Assembly: GCA_013694695.1 (NCBI GenBank)
Contig: JACDBX010000128.1
Location: forward strand, 1-35,938
Reading direction: 5' to 3'
Source: Gemmatimonadales bacterium
GTDB lineage: Bacteria; Gemmatimonadota; Gemmatimonadetes; Gemmatimonadales; GWC2-71-9
DNA: 35,938 nt
In this document: piece after piece, positions 19,766 to 28,240 of the stretch
Layout of the letters: each line of letters begins with the position of its first letter
Numbering within the stretch: the stretch's first letter is position 1
Position numbers and translations under genes: made by a program
The notes under the pieces: model-generated
What the model saw: the letters and a program-made list of their open reading frames with translations, nothing else
Told to the model about the DNA's origin: nothing
Database searches by the model: none

Positions 19766-20150
19766 CCAACGGCGCCCTGCCAATTCGTAGAGCCAGTAGG
19801 TGCCGCGCCGTCGCGCTTTTCGCGCACACCGTCGGACCGGAAACTCGCTCGCATTGCTCGCTCAGACATCCGGTCCTCCTCTGGCCGACGCGCCCGTACC
19901 TCGCCGCCCTGACGGTCACAGCTAACGACTGACCGGGCCCTCGCCGACGAGCACCCTCTCCGCGCGAGGGCGTTGGCGGAGTCCCCTCCGTTCGGGGGCT
20001 ATTCGGGCACGGCGCAGCTAAATGCATACTGTCACGCACCTTGGGGCATTTCAGGGGCCACCCGCCTTCGAACTCGATTCATCGAAATAGATGATAACGC
20101 CCATTTAATGAGTACCATGGTCTAGATTTGGGCATGGTCCGAGCCCGCTG

Positions 20151-21299
20151 ATGTTACTCCACGAATTCATTGTCGCCAACCGCGCCGATATCATCCGGCG
20201 CACATCCGACAAGGCCGCCCAACGCACGAGCCCCCCGGCAACAGAGGGCGACGCGACGAGCGAAGGCGTGCCCTTCGTGGTCGACCAGCTGGTCGCCACC
20301 CTGCGGGGCGCGGTCCTCAACGACGAGATCGTCGACGCCGCCACCCGGCGGGGCGTCCACATGCACCGCAGCGGGTACACCGTCGCCCAGGTGGTGCGGG
20401 GCTACGGCGACGTCTGTCAGGCCGTGACCGAGATCGCGATGGAATCCGGCGCGCCGATCACGGTGAACGAGTTCCACACCCTCAACCTGTACCTCGACGA
20501 GGTGATCGCCGACGCGGTCACCGAGTACCAGCGGACGCGGGACGTTGCGGTCGCGGCGCGCGACAATGCACATCTGGGCGACTTCGCGCACGAGCTCAGG
20601 AATCGGATCAATACCGCCACGCTGTCGTTCAGCATCCTGCGCGCTGGCACGGTGCCGATCGGCGGCAGCACCGGTGGCGTGCTCGAGCGGAGCCTTATCG
20701 GCCTCACCGAGCTGATCGACCGGGCCCTTTCAGAAGTGCGCCTCGCCACCACGCCGACCGAGGGCGACCACATCCTTCTCGCCCAGTTCATCGAGGAGGT
20801 CGAGGTCGCCGCGTTGCTCGAGGCACAGGCGTCCACCCATCGGATGCGCTTCAGCAAGGTCGCACCCGAGGTGACGATCCAGGGCGACCGCCACCTCCTC
20901 GCCGCCGCCGTCGGCAACCTGCTGCAGAACGCGTTCAAGTTCACCCCCGCGGACGGCCTGGTGACGCTCCGCGCGCGGGTGACTCACGACGCCGTGTGGA
21001 TCGACGTCGAGGATGAATGTGGTGGGCTCCCACCGGGCAAGTCGGAGGAACTGTTCCGCCCGTTCGTCCAGCGCGGTTCCGACCGCTCCGGGCTCGGGCT
21101 CGGGCTCTCGATCACCAAGAAAGCGGTGGAACTGTACGGCGGGGAGCTGAGCGTCCGCGACATCCCGGGGGTCGGTTGCGTCTTCACGGTCAAGCTGCCC
21201 CGGATGGCCGACGTCGCGACTGAATCGTCCGCGCTCGCCGCCGACGGCGGTTTGCTGGCCGAGCCAATCGCTTCGCTGATCGTCCCGGCGCCAGAGTAG
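20151..21299 (+). CDS. sensor histidine kinase with RsbRD-like N-terminal domain
   Basis: H-box LGDFAHELRNRINTATLSFSIL; NLLQNAFKFTPADG, GLGLGLSITKKAVELYGGEL. Confidence 0.85.
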   Translation: MLLHEFIVANRADIIRRTSDKAAQRTSPPATEGDATSEGVPFVVDQLVATLRGAVLNDEIVDAATRRGVHMHRSGYTVAQVVRGYGDVCQAVTEIAMESGAPITVNEFHTLNLYLDEVIADAVTEYQRTRDVAVAARDNAHLGDFAHELRNRINTATLSFSILRAGTVPIGGSTGGVLERSLIGLTELIDRALSEVRLATTPTEGDHILLAQFIEEVEVAALLEAQASTHRMRFSKVAPEVTIQGDRHLLAAAVGNLLQNAFKFTPADGLVTLRARVTHDAVWIDVEDECGGLPPGKSEELFRPFVQRGSDRSGLGLGLSITKKAVELYGGELSVRDIPGVGCVFTVKLPRMADVATESSALAADGGLLAEPIASLIVPAPE

Positions 21300-21329
21300 T
21301 GGTGCCGCCAATCGCGCCCCGAGGAAACG

Positions 21330-21482
21330 ATGTCGAAGCGACCCAACACTGAACGGGTGGACCGCGCGAGCAAGCCGGCCGGATGGAAGCGCGGGAACGA
21401 GAGCCTTATCCCGGCGAAGGGAACGGCGTCGGGGATGAAGGCACCGCCCAAGGCCGCGAAGGCGCCAGCGAAGAAGAAGTAG
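21330..21482 (+). CDS. small basic protein (50 aa) MSKRPNTERVDRASKPAGWKRGNESLIPAKGTASGMKAPPKAAKAPAKKK
   Basis: ATG preceded by GAGGAA; fills the gap between two co-directional kinases; below the size cut-off of the supplied ORF track. Confidence 0.5.
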   Translation: MSKRPNTERVDRASKPAGWKRGNESLIPAKGTASGMKAPPKAAKAPAKKK

Positions 21483-21501
21483 CCGCAAATACATTGCGTC
21501 G

Positions 21502-22755
21502 ATGACGGACAACACGCCCACCGCATCCCCCCTCGACTTGACGCCGTTCGAGCACCGCCTGGAACGGCTGCTGCAGATATCGGTCGGCCTCACCTCCGAG
21601 GTCTCGCTTGATCGCGTGCTGCAGCAGGTGACCGACACCGCGCTTGAACTGATTGGAGCAAAGTACGCGGCCATCGGCGTGGTGAGCGCCGACGGACGGA
21701 CGCTCGAGAGCTTCATCACCAGCGGGTTGACCGATGAGCAGCGGGCCCGCATCGGCAGTCCGCCCAAGGGGCACGGCATTCTCGGGCTGGTGGTGCGGGA
21801 AGCCAGGGTGGTGCGCCTCCCCGATCTCGGGGCGCATCCGGATTCCTTTGGTTTCCCTCCCAACCACCCGCCGATGCGCTCGTTCCTCGGTGTGCCAATC
21901 GCCGGGCGGCGCGGCGTGTTCGGCAACCTCTACCTGACCGAGAAACTCGGCGCAGATCACTTCACCGACGACGACGAGCGGATCGCCCTGCTGCTCGCGG
22001 CGCAGACGGCCGCAGCAGTGGAGAACGCGCGATTGCACGCCGAAAGTGCACGACTGCTGGAGGAGGTCCAGCGGCTGCACCGGTCGCGGGAACGATTCTT
22101 CGCGATGGTCAACCATGAACTCCGCAATGCGCTGGCCGCGACCTTCGGGTGGGCCGAGCTGCTGGTGCGGCGCAAGGACCCGGCAACAGTACCGCGTGCC
22201 GCGTTCGAGGTGATGGATTCGGCCGAGCAGGCGGTCGCGCTGATCAATGACCTGCTCGACCTGAGCCGTCTTGACGAAGATCGGCTTCGGCCGAATATCC
22301 AGCCGGTTGATGCGGTGGGTACGGCGAAGCGCGCCATCGGACGGGTCACACCCGCAGCCGGTGCGAAGCACGTCCAGTTTGACCTCGTGGTGCACCCCGA
22401 GGTGCGCTCATGCCGCACCGACCAGCACCGGGTCGAACAGATCCTGGTCAACCTGCTCAACAATGCGGTGCGTCACTCCCCGACAGGTGGCAGCATCGGC
22501 GTGGAGGTCGCGCCTCGCGGGGAGTTCGTGGCATTCACCGTGTCTGACGCAGGCCCGGGGATTCCCGAGGGGGATCTCGAGGGCATTTTCGACGTGTATT
22601 TCACCAAGGCCGATGAGGAAAGCCGAGGCGCCGGCCTCGGACTTCCGCTCTCGCGTCGCCTCGCCCAGTTGCTCCACGGTTCGCTCTGGGCTGGTAATCG
22701 CACTGGCGGTGGTGCCCAGTTCGTCCTTGAGATCCCGGCGATACCTGCTGCATGA
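21502..22755 (+). CDS. GAF-domain sensor histidine kinase (DevS/DosS-like GAF)
   Basis: GHGILGLVVREARVVRLPDLGAHPDSFGFPPNHPPMRSFLGVPIAGRRGVFGNLYLTEKLG; H-box FFAMVNHELRNALAA; NLLNNAVRHSP; GLGLPLSRRLA. Confidence 0.88.
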   Translation: MTDNTPTASPLDLTPFEHRLERLLQISVGLTSEVSLDRVLQQVTDTALELIGAKYAAIGVVSADGRTLESFITSGLTDEQRARIGSPPKGHGILGLVVREARVVRLPDLGAHPDSFGFPPNHPPMRSFLGVPIAGRRGVFGNLYLTEKLGADHFTDDDERIALLLAAQTAAAVENARLHAESARLLEEVQRLHRSRERFFAMVNHELRNALAATFGWAELLVRRKDPATVPRAAFEVMDSAEQAVALINDLLDLSRLDEDRLRPNIQPVDAVGTAKRAIGRVTPAAGAKHVQFDLVVHPEVRSCRTDQHRVEQILVNLLNNAVRHSPTGGSIGVEVAPRGEFVAFTVSDAGPGIPEGDLEGIFDVYFTKADEESRGAGLGLPLSRRLAQLLHGSLWAGNRTGGGAQFVLEIPAIPAA

Positions 22756-22811
22756 AGAACCCTTCACCCGATCCTGCCCCGCGGTTCACGGACACCCGAT
22801 AGGTTGGTGCG

Positions 22812-23489
22812 ATGCGGATACTCGTGGTGGAGGACGACCGGAAGGTCGCAGGGTTCATCGAGCAGGGGTTGCGGGAGGAAGGGTACGCCGTGGACGTGGC
22901 CGTTGATGGTGAGGCCGCGACCCTGTCGGCGCACGTCCACGACTACGACATCATCCTGCTCGATGTCGTCCTGCCGAAGAAGAACGGGTTCCAGGTGGCG
23001 ACCGAACTCCGTCGCGAGGGTCGCACGACACCCATCCTCATGCTGACGTCGCGCGACGCCGTGGAGGACGTGGTGCGTGGCCTCGATGCGGGCGCCGACG
23101 ATTACCTCGCCAAGCCGTTCCGTTTCGACGAACTGCTGGCACGCATTCGTGCGCTGGTGCGCCGCGGGGGCCCCGAGCGGATCGACATGCTCGCGTTCGG
23201 TCCGGTGGCTCTTGATCGCCTCAAGCATGTCGTGACCATCGACGCCCGCCCGATCGACCTCACGCAGAAGGAATTCCAGCTCCTGGAGCATTTCCTGATG
23301 CATCCCGAGGAGGTCGTCCGCCGCACGACCCTGCTGGAGAAGGTCTGGGACATGCATTTCGACCCCGAGAGCAACGTCGTGGACGTGCATGTCGGCAACC
23401 TCCGACGCAAGCTCGAGGGCGCCACCGGCCGTCAGTTGCTGCACACCGTGCGCGGCGTGGGGTTCGTGCTCCGCAACCCGGAAAGCTGA
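22812..23489 (+). CDS. OmpR-family response regulator
   Basis: MRILVVEDDRKVAGFIEQGLREEGYAVDVA, LLDVVLPKKNG, LTSRDAVEDVVRGLDAGADDYLAKPF, C-terminal winged helix VVDVHVGNLRRKLEG. Confidence 0.93.
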   Translation: MRILVVEDDRKVAGFIEQGLREEGYAVDVAVDGEAATLSAHVHDYDIILLDVVLPKKNGFQVATELRREGRTTPILMLTSRDAVEDVVRGLDAGADDYLAKPFRFDELLARIRALVRRGGPERIDMLAFGPVALDRLKHVVTIDARPIDLTQKEFQLLEHFLMHPEEVVRRTTLLEKVWDMHFDPESNVVDVHVGNLRRKLEGATGRQLLHTVRGVGFVLRNPES

Positions 23490-23603
23490 AGAAATCTTCA
23501 CACTTCGCTCCATGATTTCTTCACGGAGCGTTGGCGATCATTGTGGCACGGTCGGGGAGTGACTGGCGTCTGCCGGCACCACGACCGCAACCACGAGGAT
23601 CGC

Positions 23604-24677
23604 ATGTCCGACGCTCCGCTCAGCCTCACCACTTCCCGCCGCGCCTTCCTCCGCCACGGTGCGACTGCCGCGGTGGCCATCCCCGCAGTCGGGTTTCTTG
23701 CCAGCTGCGACGTTGCTCGCTCCGACGCGCCTGCCGCACCGCCCCACGACCCCGCGAAACAAGCCGTGCCGGCCACACCGGCCGCGACCGCGCCGACCCT
23801 GACGGCTCGCGAGAAGGCCGAGCGGATGGACGCGATGCACGAGGCAGGGATCAAGGCATTTCCGGCGAAGACGGAGGGGAAGGGCAACGTGGTGATGCAG
23901 CCGCGGCTCGAGAAGGGCGTGAAGGTGTACGACCTCACCTGCGCCGAGATCGAATGGGAAATCGCGCCGGGAAAGAAGAAGACCGCGTGGGCTTACAACA
24001 ATCAGGTACCTGGCCCCCAGATCCGCGTACGCGAAGGAGACAGGGTGCGCGTGAACCTGATCAACAACCTCCAGGAATCCACCGCGATCCATTTCCACGG
24101 TCTCGAGCTGCCGGTGGCGATGGACGGAGTGCCATACATAACCCAGCCTCCGGTCAAGCCGGGCGAGACGTTCGTCTACGAGTTAACGGTGCCGAACGCT
24201 GGCTCACACATGTACCACTCGCACCACAATGCCACGAGGCAGGTGGCGTTGGGACTGCTCGGCGCCTTCATTGTGGAGCCGAAGAACAGGACGAGGGAGC
24301 CGAAGGTCGACGTGGACTATGTGATGGTGCTCAACGACGGCCCGCACGGCTACACCGTGAACGGAAAGGGGTTTCCGGCGACAGAGCCGATCGTCGCGAA
24401 GCTCGGGCAGACGGTGCGTATCCGTTACATGAATGAGGGGATGATGATCCACCCGATGCACCTTCATGGGATGCATATGACCGTGATTGCGAAAGACGGG
24501 TGGGATCAGCCGGCACCCTGGAAATGCGACACCCTCAACATCGCGCCGGGCGAGCGGTGGGACGTGCTGGTGAAGTGCAACAATCCAGGAACGTGGGCAT
24601 TCCATTGCCACATTCTGTCCCATGCAGAGAATGATCATGGGATGTTCGGGATGGTGACAGCGTTGATCGTGAAGTAG
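23604..24677 (+). CDS. Tat-exported two-domain multicopper oxidase
   Basis: Tat/lipobox signal SRRAFLRHGATAAVAIPAVGFLASC; copper motifs IHFHG, HMYHSHHN, HPMHLHG, HCHILSHAENDHGM. Confidence 0.9.
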   Translation: MSDAPLSLTTSRRAFLRHGATAAVAIPAVGFLASCDVARSDAPAAPPHDPAKQAVPATPAATAPTLTAREKAERMDAMHEAGIKAFPAKTEGKGNVVMQPRLEKGVKVYDLTCAEIEWEIAPGKKKTAWAYNNQVPGPQIRVREGDRVRVNLINNLQESTAIHFHGLELPVAMDGVPYITQPPVKPGETFVYELTVPNAGSHMYHSHHNATRQVALGLLGAFIVEPKNRTREPKVDVDYVMVLNDGPHGYTVNGKGFPATEPIVAKLGQTVRIRYMNEGMMIHPMHLHGMHMTVIAKDGWDQPAPWKCDTLNIAPGERWDVLVKCNNPGTWAFHCHILSHAENDHGMFGMVTALIVK

Positions 24678-24680
24678 GGC

Positions 24681-25004
24681 ATGGAGCATATCGTGAATTC
24701 AGCCATTAGACCATCAATCGGGCACCCCAAGTTCTCCGAGCGGCGTGACACCGCACTCGGGCGGTCATTTGCCATCACGTTCGGTCCGGGCCAGCAACTC
24801 CCAACGCACACCAATCCCTCGCGCATCGTGATCAGCGTCGTGCGAGGCTCCGGCAACCTGGCGCTGTCGACCGAGCAGCGGCGCCAGCTCGCAGCAGGCG
24901 ACGTCGTCCAGCTTGAACCCAGGGAACCGCACGGTATCGCTGCGGGCACCGACGGGCTGGAGTTGGAGGTGACGATGGTCCAGAACTGCTGCGGGGCGTG
25001 CTGA
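24681..25004 (+). CDS. cupin-domain protein
   Basis: FGPGQQLPTHTNPSRIVISVVRGSGNLALSTEQRRQLAAGDVVQLEPREPHGI. Confidence 0.75.
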   Translation: MEHIVNSAIRPSIGHPKFSERRDTALGRSFAITFGPGQQLPTHTNPSRIVISVVRGSGNLALSTEQRRQLAAGDVVQLEPREPHGIAAGTDGLELEVTMVQNCCGAC

Positions 25005-25474
25005 TGGCCCCGCACGTAATCTGGTTCCTCAAGGCATCGCTCGCCTGGCTCGCCCTCGGCGTGACGATGGGCCTTGCGATGGCCATCCAGCCGGCGATGG
25101 CGGTCTACCGGGCGGCGCACTTCCACATGCTCTTCCTCGGCTTCGTGACGATGATGATCGCGGGCGTTGGCTACCACATCATCCCGCGGTTCGCGGCGAC
25201 GCATCTGCACGCGCCGAAGCTCCCGCTGATCCACTTCTTCCTGGCTAACGTAGGCCTGGCGCTCCTGGTGGCCGGCTTTGTGTTGCGCGTGCACGCGCGC
25301 ACGTCGGGTGTGGCGTTGCTCGCGAGCGGGGGGACGCTCTCTGCGGCGGGTGCGTACGCGCTCGCCTGGAACCTTTGGAGGACCCTCGATCATGCGGTGG
25401 GACGACCGTCCCGGCTTCGGTCGGCCAACTCGACGGTTGTGCCACTCATGCACCGTTCGCGAGCGGCAACGTGA
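25004..25474 (+). CDS. small heme-copper-oxidase-subunit-I-like membrane protein
   Basis: Four predicted TM helices; RAAHFHMLFLGFVTMMIAGVGYHIIPRF resembles NorB/cbb3 subunit I helices; TGATG overlap with cupin ORF. Confidence 0.6.
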   Translation: MAPHVIWFLKASLAWLALGVTMGLAMAIQPAMAVYRAAHFHMLFLGFVTMMIAGVGYHIIPRFAATHLHAPKLPLIHFFLANVGLALLVAGFVLRVHARTSGVALLASGGTLSAAGAYALAWNLWRTLDHAVGRPSRLRSANSTVVPLMHRSRAAT

Positions 25475-26946
25475 GCTTCATCGAGAAGAAACTCGACGCG
25501 AACGGGAGTTGTCACACACCGCAGGCAACCGCATTGCCCCGGATCATCCAGGGTGGGATGGGCGTCGGCATCTCGAACTGGAGGCTGGCACGCGCGGTGT
25601 CCGAAGCCGGCGAGCTTGGTGTCGTGTCCGGCACCGCCATCGATTCGCTGCTGGTGCGGCGCCTTCAGGACGGCGACCCCGGCGGCCACATGCGCCGGGC
25701 GATGGCGGCGTTCCCATTCTCGGATGTGGCCGCCTTGGTCCAGGCCCGCTTCTTCATCGACGGAGGGAAGCCCGCGGATCAACCCCATGTGATGCTGTCG
25801 ATGTACCGTGTGGGTGCGAGCCCGGCACGCGAGCGGATCACCATGCTCGCCGCATTCGTCGAGGTCTGGCTGGCGAAGGAGGGACATGCCGGCGCGGTAG
25901 GCATCAACCTCCTTACCAAAGTGCAGTTCCCCAACCTCGCGGTGCTGTACGGGGCGATGCTCGCCGGTGTTGACTATGTCCTGATGGGTGCCGGCATCCC
26001 GAAGGACATCCCGGGGGTTCTCGATGCGCTCGCGACGCACTCGGTCGCCACGATGCGCCTCGATGTGGAGGGAGTGACCCCCGATGAGGCGCCGCTGCTC
26101 ACGCTTGATCCGTCGGTGCACTGGGTTGGTGTCACCGCGCCGCAACTCACCAGGCCGAAATTTATCGCAATTGTTGCCAGCAACTCTCTTGCGACGATGC
26201 TCGTCCGGAAGTCGAGCGGGCGCGTCGATGGCTTCGTGGTCGAGGGACCGACGGCCGGTGGCCACAATGCCCCGCCGCGCGGGGCGATGCAGTTGAACGC
26301 CGCGGGCGAACCGCTCTACGGCGAGCGCGATGTTGTCGATCTCGCGAAGCTGTGTGAGCTTGGGGTTTCGTTCTGGGTGGCGGGCGGCGCGGGATCGCCT
26401 GGCGCGCTCTGCGACGCACTCGATGCGGGGGCGCAAGGCATCCAGGTGGGGACGCTCTTCGCCTATTGCGAGGAATCAGGGATGGCGCCGGGGTATCGCG
26501 ACCAGATCGTGGCCGCCACCGCCGCTGGCGACGTGTCGGTGTTCACCGATCCGCTTGCGTCGCCCACCGGCTATCCGTTCAAGGTGGTGCATTGGCCCGC
26601 CGAGCCGGTGGAGGCGATGGCCTCGCGCAAGCGAGTTTGCGATCTCGGGTACCTTCGCACCGCGTTCCGGCGTGACAGCGGGCGGATCGATTACCGCTGC
26701 CCTGCGGAGCCCGTGGACACGTATGTCGCGAAGGGCGGCAAGCTCGAGGACACAGTGGGGCGCAAATGTCTCTGCAATGCCCTCATGGCCGACGTCGGCC
26801 ATGCTCAGGTGCGCGATGGAGGTGAGGTGGAGGCGCCGCTGATCACGAGTGGGGATGACCTCTCTGTGATGAGGGCCTTCCTGCAGGGACGAACGCAATA
26901 CGGGGCGCGAGACGTGATCGCGTACCTGAAGGGCGCCGCGTTGTAG
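25471..26946 (+). CDS. nitronate monooxygenase (2-nitropropane dioxygenase family)
   Basis: PRIIQGGMGVGISNWRLARAVSEAGELGVVSGTA, GPTAGGHNAPPRG, FWVAGGAGSPGALCDALDAGAQGIQVGTLFAYCEESG; GTGA overlap start. Confidence 0.85.
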   Translation: MSFIEKKLDANGSCHTPQATALPRIIQGGMGVGISNWRLARAVSEAGELGVVSGTAIDSLLVRRLQDGDPGGHMRRAMAAFPFSDVAALVQARFFIDGGKPADQPHVMLSMYRVGASPARERITMLAAFVEVWLAKEGHAGAVGINLLTKVQFPNLAVLYGAMLAGVDYVLMGAGIPKDIPGVLDALATHSVATMRLDVEGVTPDEAPLLTLDPSVHWVGVTAPQLTRPKFIAIVASNSLATMLVRKSSGRVDGFVVEGPTAGGHNAPPRGAMQLNAAGEPLYGERDVVDLAKLCELGVSFWVAGGAGSPGALCDALDAGAQGIQVGTLFAYCEESGMAPGYRDQIVAATAAGDVSVFTDPLASPTGYPFKVVHWPAEPVEAMASRKRVCDLGYLRTAFRRDSGRIDYRCPAEPVDTYVAKGGKLEDTVGRKCLCNALMADVGHAQVRDGGEVEAPLITSGDDLSVMRAFLQGRTQYGARDVIAYLKGAAL

Positions 26947-26953
26947 GCGCCCG

Positions 26954-26962
26954 TGTTATACT
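26954..26962 (+). promoter_or_regulatory. candidate extended -10 promoter of nirK-like gene
   Basis: TGTTATACT (TGnTATACT) 39 nt upstream of the ATG; no convincing -35. Confidence 0.4.
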
Positions 26963-27000
26963 GATTTCGCATCGGGACATCGTCCCCAACAGTTCCCAAC

Positions 27001-28224
27001 ATGGAGCACCTGATGCCGGACTCAGCCCCTCGCCTGTCCACGCTCCTCGCCACCGCCGCCAACACCCAGCCGCTCAACAGCGGTGACCCCGCGGTGATTG
27101 TGCTCGGCGCACCGGAATCCGCGCGCGTCGCTCTCCTCGGTTCGTCAAACAGGCGCACGTTCATCGCGCGGGCCTCCACGCTCTCGTTGGCGCTCCCAGC
27201 CATGGGTGCACTCGGCGCCTGCTCGCCGGGAAGAAAGGGCGAACTCGCCGACACGGCGAAGGCTGCATCGGGAACGGCGCCGCTCGGCACCCTCAACTCC
27301 AACAGCAAACTCGACAGCGCGGTGGTCACCGACGAGCACACCATGGCGGCCGCCACGCTCGACTCCGTCAATGCGTCACAGGTGGCATTCCACCGCTACG
27401 ATCCCGCGTTGCCGCCGCTCGCGGCGGGCGGAACGGTTCGTCTCAACTGGCGCGCGCAGGCGGCACCGGTGCGGATCTCGCCCGATGTGGTCGTCGCGGC
27501 ATGGACGTTCGAGGGCGACATCCCCGGGCCGATAGTCCACGTCCGCGAGGGGGACACCGTCGAGTTCACGCTCACCAATGAGGACGCGGTGCCGCACTCG
27601 ATGGACTTTCATGCGGCCCAGATCGACCCGAAGGTTGCCTTCCGCTCGGTGGCCAAGGGTCAGTCGGTGAGCTTCACCTTCAAGCCGCGCTTTGCCGGCG
27701 CGTTCATGTATCACTGCGGCACGGCGCCGGTGCTGATGCACATCGGTTCGGGGATGTACGGGGCGATCATCGTCTCGCCGCGCGCACCCCTCCCGGCCGC
27801 GAAGGAATTCGTGCTGGTGCAGAGCGAGTTCTACTTGGCTCCCGCCGCCGGCGGAACGCGCCAGTTCGACTACAAGAAGATGCTCGGCACGCAGCCCGAC
27901 TACATGGCGTTCAACGGGCGCCCCAACCAGTACATCGCCCAGCCGATACGCGTGAAGGTGGGCGATCGGGTGCGCTTCTGGGTGGTGAACTGCGGGCCGA
28001 CGCACCCATGCCACTTCCATGTGGTCGGCGAACAGTTCGACACCATGTATCTCGGCGCACCGCCGGGCACGCCGATCCGCGGGGTGCAGACCTGGGACGT
28101 ACCCGCCGGTGGCGGAATGGTCTTCGAGTTGCAGTGTGACGTGCCGGGAGAGTTTCCGTTCGTCAATCACGGATTTGGCCACGCCCAGAAGGGCGCGATC
28201 GGCTTTCTGGTGGTGGAGGAGTAG
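27001..28224 (+). CDS. nirK: copper-containing nitrite reductase (NirK-type)
   Basis: PHSMDFHAAQ (T1/T2 His and catalytic Asp), YHCGTAPVLMHIGSGMYG (T1 Cys/His/Met), CHFHVVGEQFD (catalytic His region), FPFVNHGFGHAQKGAIGF; Tat/lipobox RRTFIARASTLSLALPAMGALGAC. Confidence 0.85.
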   Translation: MEHLMPDSAPRLSTLLATAANTQPLNSGDPAVIVLGAPESARVALLGSSNRRTFIARASTLSLALPAMGALGACSPGRKGELADTAKAASGTAPLGTLNSNSKLDSAVVTDEHTMAAATLDSVNASQVAFHRYDPALPPLAAGGTVRLNWRAQAAPVRISPDVVVAAWTFEGDIPGPIVHVREGDTVEFTLTNEDAVPHSMDFHAAQIDPKVAFRSVAKGQSVSFTFKPRFAGAFMYHCGTAPVLMHIGSGMYGAIIVSPRAPLPAAKEFVLVQSEFYLAPAAGGTRQFDYKKMLGTQPDYMAFNGRPNQYIAQPIRVKVGDRVRFWVVNCGPTHPCHFHVVGEQFDTMYLGAPPGTPIRGVQTWDVPAGGGMVFELQCDVPGEFPFVNHGFGHAQKGAIGFLVVEE

Positions 28225-28240
28225 CCGGCGGTGGGCGCGC

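Noticed and set aside
19605-20039. 144-aa minus ORF in the post-thrS intergenic region
   Set aside because: Covers the inverted and direct repeats; biased composition and no homology recognised. Treated as non-coding.
25390-26436. 348-aa minus ORF opposite the nitronate monooxygenase
   Set aside because: Opposes a protein with clear family motifs; no recognisable domain.
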